This document shows positions 21,640 to 32,239 of a stretch of DNA of 64,000 nt, piece by piece. Under the pieces are notes generated by a model that had not been told where the DNA came from, ran no database searches, and saw only the letters and a program-made list of their open reading frames with translations. The stretch comes from Macrocybe gigantea (Eukaryota; Basidiomycota; Agaricomycetes; Agaricales; Callistosporiaceae): the NCBI GenBank assembly GCA_011319805.1, contig SJRY01000280.1, positions 1-64,000 of the forward strand. Reading direction: 5' to 3'. The position numbers and the translations under genes are program-made. The first letter of the stretch is position 1. Every line of letters begins with the position of its first letter.

Positions 21640-24600
21640 TCAGCATCCGCCTGTAGCCAGGCGGTTCTTCGGCCACGTTTGCTTGAAATCGTCGGTCCAC
21701 AGCGTCAGATTGGGATTCGTATACGCTTGCTTGTATCTGTACGTCAAACAGAACGGGCACTCAGCCAGACTCGGTGCATGCTACGAGAAGAAAGCAACTG
21801 ACGTGTCGATATACTGCGCCGTCGGATAATTAGCGGGATCGCATCCGACGTTGATCGCGTCCTTGGGTTGATACACTCGGATGTAGTCAATGCTCATCGT
21901 CGCCGGCAGGACGATGTTCTCAAAATCGATGCCGCCGAAATTGAGCGAGAATCCCAAGTTGGCAATGATGTACTGCACAGAGAGAAGGGGAATGAGCGGA
22001 GCCCACGCGGGCGCGAGACTGTCATGTGAACTGGGAATCTCACCATAGGCTCTTCCGGGATGATTCTCTTGCCAATCTCAGCCGCCGAATCCGCGTCCAG
22101 GCCCGGGCCGCGTATCGTCCAAGCCCGCTTTCCGTTGTTGATCCAAGTGATATAGCCATCGTCGAATCTACAGAGGACGTCGAATGGTCAGCGTTCGCTT
22201 TTGGGCTATGTTAAGAAGGAAGGGCCTGACCCCGTCTTATACTCGAAGCCATACAAGGCAAAGCACCCAGTCTCCAGCTCGTAGCAGCTCTGATTCGTCA
22301 ACGTCAGACCACTCGTCGTTTGCTGAAAGACACCTAGAATGAACCGAGAGCATGGTGAGCATTCTGGAAGAGACTCTGGGCAAACCCATGCGATACACAC
22401 CTCCATGATATGGATTAAGCTCTGTTATAGTGGTATCGTAGATGACCAGATTGTCCGTTATTCTTCCATGTATATCCGGCCTGCGTGATAGTTTCAAGGT
22501 CACCAATTAACCGAACTTTAAAGGAACGAGGGAAGCCCGCACATTAAAAGGAGCCCATTGCGAAGACTGAGATACCTATAAAGAACATAAACGATCATTA
22601 GGCACGAGGTAGAGAAAAAGGCAAAGAGGCACTAAAAACATACTCTCCCGACTCCACCGTCAATGATCGCTTCGAAAATGTCAATTTCCGGCGCAGCACG
22701 ACCGACGTAGGACCCGTCTGACCGCATGGGTCCCGGATGCGATTCTCCCGGGCAAGTACACGCGGCTGTTGACGACAGAAGAAAGAGAAGAGATAGCGTG
22801 AGCTGGCGAACGATAAAAAGCTGGTCAAAAATCGAAAGTACGAACACAGTCGCTGGCCTGGAAGAAAAGACTAGCCACATACAACCGATTAGTTGAGTAT
22901 CTATGCCTGTCAAAAAGCCAAAACGCAAAAGAACGCACGAGAGCATTGTTGTTGTATGGGTCCCCATCCTGAACGGCTGCCAAAGGCTTTCCTCCGCCGG
23001 GATAGGTCTGATTCGGCAACGTGCCCACATCGCAAGAATCGTACGAGTAGGGCCACTGGAAACAAGTACATAAAACAATTAATTTTGCAACAATCGCAGA
23101 CGGAGGACAGTGGTGTGGGCTTTACCATTCCTTCGAGGGTTGCTCCGTAGCCAGCACGGCCTGCGTTGGATAAGTTGAATCGTTGGCAGTGGACGCCTTT
23201 GAGGAATTCTGATCTTTACCTAGATTACCCATGGTCCACCTGAAACAAGGGGAATGGGCAAGTGAGAAGGACGCGAAAGGAGAAGGGCCGAAGAACGTAC
23301 ACAGCGGGCCATAAACCACTGCAATGTAGAAAAAACGTAAACAAATCAGTGTTTAACAATTTTTTGCAAGAAAAAGCATGGCGTCGAACGTACTGTACGT
23401 TATTGGAACCAGGAAGGGTCACCGAAGCTATCAAGAACTATCTGTTGAAATCCAAGATGTAGACCCTAAGAAGAGTTTAGATGTACCTTCAATTAAACCG
23501 CCCGTAAAACAGAACTTGTTCCTTTACAATGCTATAACGCTTTCCCTGGGGAGGTCGATAACTGCGACTCACCATGTTTGGATCTAAGAAGAGGAAATTC
23601 AGACAAAGATGATAATGCAATAAGGCGCTGAGCACGTACCATCCCTGACTTGTACGATAAATTGTGATTTTGTGACATATCGTCGACCTTGCTCAGCGTC
23701 AAGCGGAGAGCGCCGCCTTTTGTTGTCGCTGTTCGAGAGCATCGGGCAGATGTCACTAAGCCAGACGCGGTTCTAAAAATAGAATGACCAACCTCCGTCA
23801 GGGTCATACCATTCCAAATCATTCTATGCAGCGGATGGAAGAATTCAGATATGGAGACGACAATGAACCATGGGAGAATGGCGAACCGTTCCCCAGTAAT
23901 GAAAATCAACAGCCTCCCAGTAAGGGTCATCGCCAGGATAGAAGGTCCTACCGTCGACGTTGAACTCGTCCGAGAACACGAGCTCCCACTCGTCGTTCGG
24001 GTTCATCCACGAATTTTTCGTGTACGCAGCCTTTGGCGTGTCGAGGTCGATGAGGCCCCAGTTCCCAGGCATGGCCGCGATCTGTCCTGTCGCGTTGATA
24101 CCGCCGAGATTGAATCCGCCCTGCGTCGTTTGCGTCTTTTTGACGAAATGCGTCAGGATGGGAAAGCCTGAGCCATGCGTTGGTATCTGGTCGACAGAAA
24201 ATTCAAATGGTTTGGGTAGGCATGCTCACCAGCACTAACAACAGGATGAGACGATGGAGCGTCCTGGGGTGAGCCGCAAATCATGATAAAAACAAAACTC
24301 ACAAAAGCATCAACATCCCGAGAACCAAGATGAGCAGACACCCTAAATTCGCGATACCCCTGAGTGTGAAGATGGTTCCGCCCTTGTCGTTTTTCCTGTC
24401 TCTATTTGGATCTGGGTTGTGCAGATAATCGTCTGGCTCGGGATTGCCCATAAGGAGCGGCATGCCCCATGATGCCGGAGACGGTGAGAGAGAATACTAA
24501 AAGTGCGCGAGTTGAGAGGATATTCTGCGTGTTTCCAGGTCAGATACATGTGAGCTTGAATTCACCTTGTCCGAGAGGGAAGCCTACGAAGGCATCAGCA

Positions 24601-24748
24601 TTTCAAGACGCCGGAACTGGCAAATGTCACGGAAAGAAGACCGTACTGGGTAGCTGGTCGAAGAATGGACCTCTCTCGTCCCACTGACGATTAGACTCGT
24701 CGCAGATGAGTCGGAATGCTGCGTGAATCGAGCAGACGGCGATGACAT
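21640..24748 (-). CDS. SKN1/KRE6-family beta-glucan synthesis protein (GH16)
   Basis: A type II membrane glycoprotein needed for beta-1,6-glucan in the wall, acting in the secretory pathway. The cytosolic N-terminus (ATG 24748) reads MSSPSARFTQHSDSSATSLI, then SWGMPLLMGNPEPDDYLHN and KNDKGGTIFTLRGIANLG. The signal-anchor helix is CLLILVLGMLML plus HRLILLLVL across an intron. The lumenal GH16 domain has GGFNLGGINATGQ, MPGNWGLIDLDTP, ELVFSDEFNVDGRTFYPGDD, PYWEAVDFHYW and TTKGGALRLTLSKV. The family signature is GQRLSACTCPGESHPGP. The catalytic ExDxxE appears in RAAPEIDIFEAII (about 22700-22660). Near the end are SIDYIRVYQ and VGCDPANYPTAQYI, and the last exon is YKQAYTNPNLTLW...RLATGGC. About ten introns are present. 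The first three residues of the catalytic motif are intact, so the enzyme is probably active. Confidence 0.92.
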
Positions 24749-26783
24749 GAGCTTGCAGAGGTTGCCAGGTAAACGAGGCTCGAAATGAACAATAGGCTGA
24801 TTCGGATGCGCTACGGAGAAAAAGAGAGAACGGTAGCGGAGGAAAAAGGTCGAGGAATCGTGCAAGGGAAAAAAAAAAGGCGACGGATGTGGGGCAAGGA
24901 GGTCTAGATGAGAGAATAATGTATAAGGGCAAAAATGAGCGGGCTGATGAGTTGGTCAGAGAGTGTGTTGAGAGACAACGCGAATTGCCGGCTGCTCCGG
25001 GAAAACTTGCTCTTAATATTTGTCTCCGTTCGGAAGTCTTTTTGCGCTCGTCTCAGTAAACCACCACGACAACGAGCTGCGAACTTGTCTCGCTATACGA
25101 AAAGCAAGGACACGGAATGTCTAAAGGATAGAGGAAGATAGGGAGAGGAGAAAGGAAAATTCAAGAGCCCAATCTTGCGTTGCTATCCAGATGGGAAGTA
25201 CGTAAAAATTGGATTTCAAACGGCTATCTAATTTGATTGGCGGTCAGTGCATCAAAAACTGCGCAAAAAACCGGACGGGATCACTCCATCTTGTCAGGAA
25301 ACTGCTCGGTCTGCACGACGTTCACGAAGAGTCTACAATGCTGCTCTATATTCCGGTTTGATCACGAAAATGCCACGAAGACTAAATGTCGATGACACGA
25401 AAGCATCCGGTTCGGACTCGGTCGGCTGTTGGCTCTACCAGCATCACAGGCTTGGTATCAGGTCTCCGCCTGTCCACACACAGGGACTATACACACACCT
25501 TTGAAACTTGAGGACGGGAATTGTTCTGTGGTCTGCAATCTGCCTTGCATACCGACTTTGGCATTGGTCCTATCCTGTTGACGACACCTCTGAGACCTCC
25601 CAAATTGTGCATTTGAGTTTTGGACTCGAATCTTGGCATATCCCAGCACCACTGGATCGATGAAAGGTCGGCAACTCAAGATCTAGCCGCCTAACATGCA
25701 GACCAAACCGATCTGGCACTTCATCGAGAACATGTTCAACAAGGGACTGATAACAAACCTCTGACGGAAACTTTCCCAATTACGGTCAGACCTCTGACCA
25801 CACACACTCCCGCGTCCGTAACAACTTTGTCTCTAACCGCTCTGCACAAAAATTAGCTGTCGCAGATCGCATGGTGGTGATGAGCCTGCGCAGAGCTGAT
25901 GTCACCATGACTTGGACGAGCTCTCTGCCGAGAAATCCAAATAAAAAGCTGTCTACGATAATCGACGAAAATGGGCATATTGAACATACTTTCGTGCGTT
26001 AGAGACCGGAGCACCTGCAGTGGCGTGAACACCCGCATCACCACCTGACTGGATCCTGTTTTCTTGATCTTGTGACGAAGCCACTGCGTCTGGCTCATGA
26101 CGATACCCTCACCGACCCGAGAGGACGGTAGTCGGGCGTTTCCCTATTGGGCCGACCATTCAACGATTTCGGAGGGATGGGAAGATGGGCTAGGCTGGAC
26201 AAATAAGATACGCACGTCGTCAGGCGCGTTTTGGGAATGGAGGAGGTGAGTCCTAGACGATGATTTTTGATCACTGATACATAGTACTGCGTTGCGTCGA
26301 TGGCGTCTTTCAAACGACGTGGGAGTAGGTAAAACTCAAAAAATAAATGCTCGAGTACGCTCTGATCCTCGCCACGAAAACAGCAATGTCGACTGATTGA
26401 CGAACCAATTCCGCATAGCTGCGACAGTTTCTCCGAAAGCTATGTCATTCCTACTAACACGCCCGTCTCAGCCCAAATACAGGTGAGTCGACCTCGTGAG
26501 AGGCAGTTCCTTGAATCCGTCTGTGTTGCAGAAATGACATGGCAACTTCCAAGGGCACGTGTCTCGACCTCTCGCTTCGCTCAATAACCCAATTGAAGTC
26601 GTATAGGATGGCCACCAGATCTCAGGCAGACATTACTTGGTCGAACCATTCACTCGAGAACTTCTACACTTCTATGGAATGTCACCCGGATGCTCAGCAC
26701 GAATGCAGCTGTAGCAAACTCTTCTAGCGAAAAGAGCGAAACGGGTCGGGATTTCTTTCGCAAAGCGGCGATGGCCGTTTGAT
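24749..26783. other. Two-kilobase region without a recognised gene
   Basis: The SKN1-type promoter should lie in the left part. Minus-strand frames at 25853-26313 contain helical-looking peptides (DAIDATQYYVSVIKN, VMRVFTPLQVLRSLTHES) joined by possible introns. They could be a small unrecognised gene, but I cannot build a model I trust. The right end (26540-26780) is a duplicate of 28340-28580, the 3' flank of small-protein copy 4. Confidence 0.4.
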
Positions 26784-27195
26784 TTACCACTCGACGAACC
26801 CAGTGCCAGTAGAACCCTTCTGCAAACCCTTGCCCTTCCACTTCTGCACCCCATTCTGAACAAGCTTCGCGGTGGTCCTGGTCACGATAAGGTCGTATGT
26901 TCCCGGCGGAACACACTTCGGTCCGATGAATGCACCAGCGCCTCCTGGAAATTTGCCATAGCCACGCTTGCCATCGAACGTTATGATGGTCTTGCCACCG
27001 ATCACGGCGAGGACCAATTTAGAGCTAGCAGGAGCCTCTTGACCGGAGGTGTCGTCAAAGTTAGCAAGCTCAAGGGCTCCATCCGGAACTTCAGCTTTCA
27101 GTGCAGCGACATCTGTTGTAGATATTATGAGACCGTACAATTACACAATGAAATTGAGATCTCTCACCAAAAGCATCAATGGTTACGGTAGTCAT
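26784..27195 (-). CDS. Small intracellular protein family, copy 3 (diverged)
   Basis: Same two-exon structure on the minus strand: ATG at 27195 (MTTVTIDAF), an intron opening GTGAGAGATC, then DVAALKAEVPDGALEL. Compared with copies 1, 2 and 4, an in-frame deletion of about ten residues removes the acidic VAADLDEVLE segment. Changes also cluster in the core (AVIGGKTIITFDGKRGYGK, PGGAGAFIGPKCVPPGTYD), and the end is QKGSTGTGFVEW in place of the conserved KGLTGTW-xVKW. The reading frame is open throughout. The promoter has lost a good TATA box. It is either a diverging gene with a new role or an early-stage relic. Confidence 0.7.
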
Positions 27196-27344
27196 ATCTG
27201 CGCTGGAGATGATTATTGATCAACAAAGAAACTATGTAGACCATGTCAGTAGTGAATATCTGAAGGAAAGGAGATGAGACTTTTGAGTAGTGTGAGATGT
27301 GAGATGTCGGGTGAGGAAATTGGTGACCAATGCACTAGCAGGAG

Positions 27345-27383
27345 CTTTTAATGCTCGATTGGACCCTAAAAAATGTGCATGTT
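27345..27383 (-). promoter_or_regulatory. Degraded core promoter of small-protein copy 3
   Basis: The TATA position carries CATTAAAAG (27345-27353, read on the minus strand) in place of TATAAAAG. The upstream AACATGCAC element (27375-27383) is kept, but only 31 bp away against 44-45 bp in the other copies. Confidence 0.55.
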
Positions 27384-27811
27384 GAGGATGCTGTGATTGG
27401 CCATGGGCTCATGGAGCAAATTTTAGTGATCTTCAAAAATGACAGGACCAACGGAAGACAGGGCAGCACTAAATCGTGCAGTCAATTACCCGGGAACACA
27501 CTGTGGTCACATAAATTCTATTGAATATGATGATATTCACCCTATTTGGGTGTGCATTTTTTTAGATTGACGTATGTTGGCGGCTTAGTTTTCTACGGCG
27601 GTTTTGAAACAGCGGTACCAGTGGATAACTTTGTGGGAATCAGCGGACTGGAGGATTCTGTTTCATTGTGGCTGTGCTCGTTTACCCCTTGTCCATTCGT
27701 CCCGTCACCCTGCTGTTGCATCATTGGAGGCAACCCAACTCTGTCCAACCTGTTGCTGGCTCTGCGGCACATTATTCCCATTGAAGTAATGTCTTCAGCC
27801 GAATACACTGT

Positions 27812-27847
27812 CCTTTGACAGCTCGCACTAGCTCCAACGGCGTCTTG
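27812..27847 (-). repeat. Conserved upstream block, site 3
   Basis: On the minus strand it reads CAAGACGCCGTTGGAGCTAG... to ...AGCTGTCAAAGG, matching the block upstream of the other three paralogs. It lies about 620 bp upstream of copy 3. Confidence 0.65.
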
Positions 27848-28009
27848 TGTTTCGGTCGTTCCCAACGATCACATCAGCTTGTATTTTACCTTACCCAGGT
27901 TCGGGGAACTCTTTGTAATTGCTATCGCCGTAAATCGTGCTCAAGACGCCGAATATCTGGTATCTATGATAGAATAGCAAATTTAGATTTTAGATGGCCA
28001 TCCAATGCG

Positions 28010-28175
28010 GATGGCGACAAGCCTCGAAAAGTGCAAGAAAGCGACTAGGATGACTGGCCGATTCTCTTCTGACAGTTTTAACGCGTTACAAAACGCCTTG
28101 TTGCATTCAGAACCATGGCGGCATATATGGTAGAGCGCTGCAGCTCTACGACTGCACCTCTGGTGGCGATGACAC
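28010..28175 (-). repeat. Inverted duplicate of the 3' flank of copy 1
   Basis: On the minus strand this stretch contains GTCGTAGAGCTGCAGCGCTC, GGTTCTGAATGCAAC and CTGTCAGAAGAGAATC, in the same order as 14965-15155 on the plus strand (GTCGCAGAGCTTCAGCACTC, GGTTCTGCATGCGAC, CTGTCAGAAGAGAATC). No copy of the coding exon sits next to it here, so it may be a relic of a lost fifth unit or a rearrangement end. Confidence 0.55.
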
Positions 28176-28589
28176 ATTCAGAGTGACATGCAAACGAATA
28201 ACGCCTATGCTTGGATACTCTGCCTCTAATCTCGATGCGTAGGTGCATGACCCGAAATCAGGAAACCCACCTCCGGTTAACCTTTGGTGAATGGAGCATC
28301 CAACTCTGCACACCACAGTCAACCGTTTGATATCGACTCAAATTGAAGCCGTACAAGGATGTCCATCAGATCTCAGGTATGCCGTCATGATTCTGATGTG
28401 TATTGCACTATGCAGCTTGCATTTCGAGTCATAGGACTGAACAACACACAACAATCAAACATTCAAAACTTCTACGGAAAACACAAGGATGCTAGAATGC
28501 AGCTATGGAAATGGGTAAACTCGTCTAGCGAAAGGAGCGCATACTAGACGGCTTGGAATCCCTTTCACAAGCGGTGATGGATCTTTGAT

Positions 28590-29039
28590 TTACCACTTGA
28601 CCTGCCAAGTGCCGGTCAAGCCCTTCTCCAAGCCCTTGCCCTTCCACTTCTGCACACCCTTCTGCATCAGCTTCGCGGTGGTCCTGGTCACGACAACGTC
28701 GTACGTTCCAGACGGAACGAACTTTGGCCCGGTGAAGGCCCCCGTGCCGCTCTTGCTGGAACTGCCGTAGCCGCGCTTGCTGTCGAACGTCGCGACGAGC
28801 TTGCCTGAAGCCGCGGCAAGGGCGAGTTTAGAGCCTGCGAGAGCCTCTTGGGCAGAAGCTTCGTCAAAGTTGGCGAGCTCAAGCGCGCCCTCTAGAACCT
28901 CGTCGAGGTCAGCGGCAACCTCTGGGACTTCGGCCTTCAGGCCAGCAGCGTCTGTGGTAGAGATTGTATAAGAAGATTATAGAACTACACCATGCAATTG
29001 AGATCTCTCACCGAAAGCGTCAACGGTTACAGTGGACAT
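28590..29039 (-). CDS. Small intracellular protein family, copy 4
   Basis: Intact two-exon gene on the minus strand: ATG at 29039 (MSTVTVDAF), an intron opening GTGAGAGATC, then DAAGLKAEVPEVAADLDEVL, GALELANFDEASAQEALAGS and a frame open to the stop at 28590. The core reads KLVATFDSKRGYGSSSKSG, TGAFTGPKFVPSGTYDVVV, and the end KWKGKGLEKGLTGTW then QVKW. It is closest to copy 1. Like the others it has no signal peptide, is about 130 residues long and has no Cys. Its promoter is complete. With copy 3 it forms a tandem pair sharing 3' flanking sequence. Confidence 0.8.
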
Positions 29040-29189
29040 ATCTATGCTTGAGATGATGATAGATCAACAGAGACTGTGAATGCTGCGTCAGTGGTGAATA
29101 CTCAAGGAAAAAGAGACGAGATAGGTACTTGAGTACTGTTTGAGATGAGAGATGGGGGTGAGGAAACTCAAAGAGGCCAACGCAGGTGC

Positions 29190-29240
29190 TTTTATACTCA
29201 TTGCTATGACCTTCAACCTCCCAAAAGAGCCGTGCATGTT
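29190..29240 (-). promoter_or_regulatory. Core promoter of small-protein copy 4
   Basis: TATAAAA on the minus strand at 29196-29190, 157 bp before the ATG, with AACATGCAC (29240-29232) 44 bp further upstream. It matches the arrangement in copies 1 and 2. Confidence 0.7.
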
Positions 29241-29815
29241 GACGATGTTACGAAAGGCCATGAGGCGTGAAGAGTGAATCCTAGCGATGTCCAAGTTGAC
29301 GTGACCAATGGAAGACGGCAGCGAATTAAAGGTATCGTTGGCCGTGGTTATGTAAATTCAATTGAATACGAGCACTAGGACAGAAACCTCAAAAGAGCTT
29401 TGGACTGAAAAGTGTAAGTCAGCAATATTCACCTCATTTGGATATGCATTTTCTGAATTGATATGCGTTGGTCACTTGGTTCGGAGCACTCGAAAATCCT
29501 CTGAGAAGTTAGTGTGGCGTCAATATTGGTGGCTTAGATGCTTGAACCCATCATGTCATCAAGCATTGCAAATACAGTGGTGGAAGTTCGCAAGATGTAA
29601 AAAAAAATAGTCGGAATCACGCATCTTTGTCAACAGGACTCTCCTTCGTCATAGCAGTGCTCCCTTTCTAGCTTGATTTTTTTTGGAAGTTATGGCGACG
29701 GCTTCCATTCGTTTCGTCCTTGTTATTGCATCACTGGTGGAATTCCAACAGTATCCGACCATCTGTTCTTCTGTTTCTTCATTTGGTGCGACGCGTTTTT
29801 AGCCGAACGTATTGG

Positions 29816-29852
29816 CCTATGACAGCTTCCATTCGCTGTGACGGCGTCTTGG
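29816..29852 (-). repeat. Conserved upstream block, site 4
   Basis: On the minus strand it reads CCAAGACGCCGTCACAGCG... to ...GGAAGCTGTCATAGG, about 780 bp upstream of copy 4. A further 25 bp on the gene-proximal side (…GGCCAATACG…) also matches site 2. Confidence 0.65.
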
Positions 29853-31019
29853 TTGTGCTGTTCGCGATGGCCATGTGCCTGATGGTCTTTCTATGATTCA
29901 TGCCACTTTTGCTACCTCTCGTCGCCACAAATCGCGTTCAGGGTGCCAAAGGCCAAGCTAGTGATTGGAATCGCAATGGCGAGGAGGAGACATCATTTTG
30001 ACTGACCTTAATCCAATGACCAAGCAGCTCGTTGCTGTGATTTCCTCGCTGCACCACCTGTACGGTGATGGGGGCTCGAATCGGACACTAGACCGTAAAG
30101 TAACGGCAGCCCTTTTTGATACCAAGATTATCCGATGAAGTCGCCTTGGCAAACTGAGAAGGCAGTGATGAGGGAACTCTGAAAGAAACCAAGCATTGAT
30201 GATGCGACCGGCCAAACGTAACAGCAAGATGTTCCTTTGCCATGGACATGATTTTCTGAAATGTGGGACATATTCTATTCGCCCCTTATTGTCATTGCAT
30301 CATGATCACCGGCGGTATCATACCTATATCCACTGGTCTAATTGCCTGATTATGGGGCCGAGGTGTGGCGCGTTTTGCTTAAAGTGTGGGGGGTATTCCG
30401 CCAGAAGTGTGAGGCTACAACGACTGCGAGTCGCTCCGACAGCACTTCAGAAGAATAGCGTGCTCTTGTGAAACTAATATCGAAACTCCCTCATGTCCTA
30501 ACAAGTCTGGGACAAAAATGGACTGAGTGTTAAAGCAAGCTTTTCAATATGCTCACCGGCTTTGCCATTCAAGGAACTAATCAACAGGAATTATGGAGAC
30601 GGTGCCAAAACCATCAGGACCGATTTTGCGCATCTCCGAAATCTTCGGCATGTTGATTTGAACTCTAAGCAAGTGATGAAACTTCGTTGTTGGGAGTGGT
30701 TCCACACTGGTGGCAAATTGCACCGATCCGTAACCCTCATGTTCCTTTCAGTTGCAAACTCGAAATGATCCTGGAGTTCAAACTATCGTCCGATTGAGGG
30801 AGCGTACAGATCGAACTCGTATGTGTGAAAAAAAAAGGCAAGTGTCCACAGTCTATCTTCAAGAGATCCACTCCACGTCATTGGTCAGTGTGTGCCGTTC
30901 TACAGGATGGAAAGTGGACAGAGCTGGTCCAGAGTCCAGATTGTTAAGTCTGAAGGAGCGAGGAAACCCGATATCAGCTTCAACGGAAAGGTGTCTTCTC
31001 AGGTTCAGGCTTGAAGACA
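29853..31019. other. Region without a recognised gene
   Basis: About 1.2 kb. A stretch near 30260-30305 (CTTATTGTCATTGCATCATG) resembles sequence at 29700-29745 and 27690-27730, so the duplicated flank may extend this far. No coding region is supported. Confidence 0.4.
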
Positions 31020-32239
31020 TGTCAGACACAACATGTCAGAAGCTATGCTTTCAAACAGTGCCTGAGTCGTCACCTGGCGAGGAGAGAGCTGGAGTAGACT
31101 ATCTCGCACACATGAGTGGCAGTGGAGGTGTCAAACGGGCGGATTGTACTGACTTTTAGAAGTGACTATATGAATGCCGAGCCATATAAGATTGTCAGCC
31201 ATCGCGAGGAACTAAGAACAATCAGCAAAAACAGGGCTATCACGTCGAGCACCCTCGAGCTGCTTACACATATGCATCTTATACCGGCAACGACGCTGAC
31301 ATTTTCCCATCAGCGACAGTCTGATGCCCTTGGACGCACCTACCTCGTTAACAGTCCAGTCTCTGTCGTTGTCAAAGTAAAGATAATTACATAGCGCCCT
31401 TAAGAAATGACTCACGCATTGAGCTTGCGATAAGTCTGTTCACAAGTTTCCTCGTCGCCCTGCACTCGAAGAGAAAGGAAAGCATCAAGTCTAGAAAAAC
31501 TAGCTGATCTGTGCCACCCACCGAACCCCGTCTTTTCGGCGATTCCATAACCAATAACACAATAGTCCATTGTTGATTATGTCCAGGAAAGCGCTTATCA
31601 ACATGCCCGCTGCCCCGAACCCACCGAAACGTTGCGGCATGACCATGATATGCAGTGACTTCATCTGGCTGCCAATCCAGAGGGTGATGGCAAAGCGAAA
31701 GACGCAAACTATCCAACAAAGTATAGGTATAAGGAGGAGCCAGCCAGACGTGAGCACCCAAGCGCGATATGCAAAATAGGACTGTCAAGTTGGTCAGCAT
31801 CTACGGACAAGGGAGTATCTGACCATGCTATACCTGGATCAATGCGTTGATTACTGCGAACACATATACGGAGATGGCAAATGAAATCCCAATTGGCTCG
31901 TTGACTTCTATGCACTTCGCTAAGTACGACGAAAAGTGTGATGACAGGGTTGAATGAGCGAGTTCAAGGAACCTGGATATTCATCTATTTTGAAAATCTA
32001 GGGCAGGAGTGCCTGACCAACGAACCATATTGAAGCCACCTAAGCGCCATAAGCAAGCAAAGGATGAGCATTAAGAGTTCGACACATACTAGGCATTGGA
32101 CACGGGCCGGATCCGTCCGAAAGTTGGAAAAGTAGGTGTAGGTTTGCACCGTCACGATGCCAAATAGAAAGACGCTCAGCAGAAGGCCGACCTGTATCGC
32201 TCCTACGGTTGAGTGGAACTCGTTAATTTTAGTCATCAA
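31020..32239 (-). CDS. DUF6534-type seven-helix membrane protein
   Basis: This belongs to a large basidiomycete family of multi-pass proteins of unknown function. ATG 32239 gives MMTKINEFHSTVGAIQVG, then the first helix LLLSVFLFGIVTVQTYTYF and the loop SNFRTDPARVQCLV. Later exons give QSYFAYRAWVLTSGWLLLIP, ILCWIVCVFRFAITLWIG, GAAGMLISAFLDIINNGLLC, then YWLWNRRKDGVRW, RKLVNRLIASSMQTGLLT across an intron, and MADNLIWLGIHIV. A last piece, VYSSSLLA, fits the family's ending near 31070. The exact stop is not resolved, so the left end is approximate. Membership is from the order and spacing of these helices as I know the family, not from a search. Confidence 0.75.

Noticed and set aside
25853..26313. 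Possible small minus-strand gene
   Set aside because: Peptides look partly helical, but I could not join exons with good splice sites and saw no family features.
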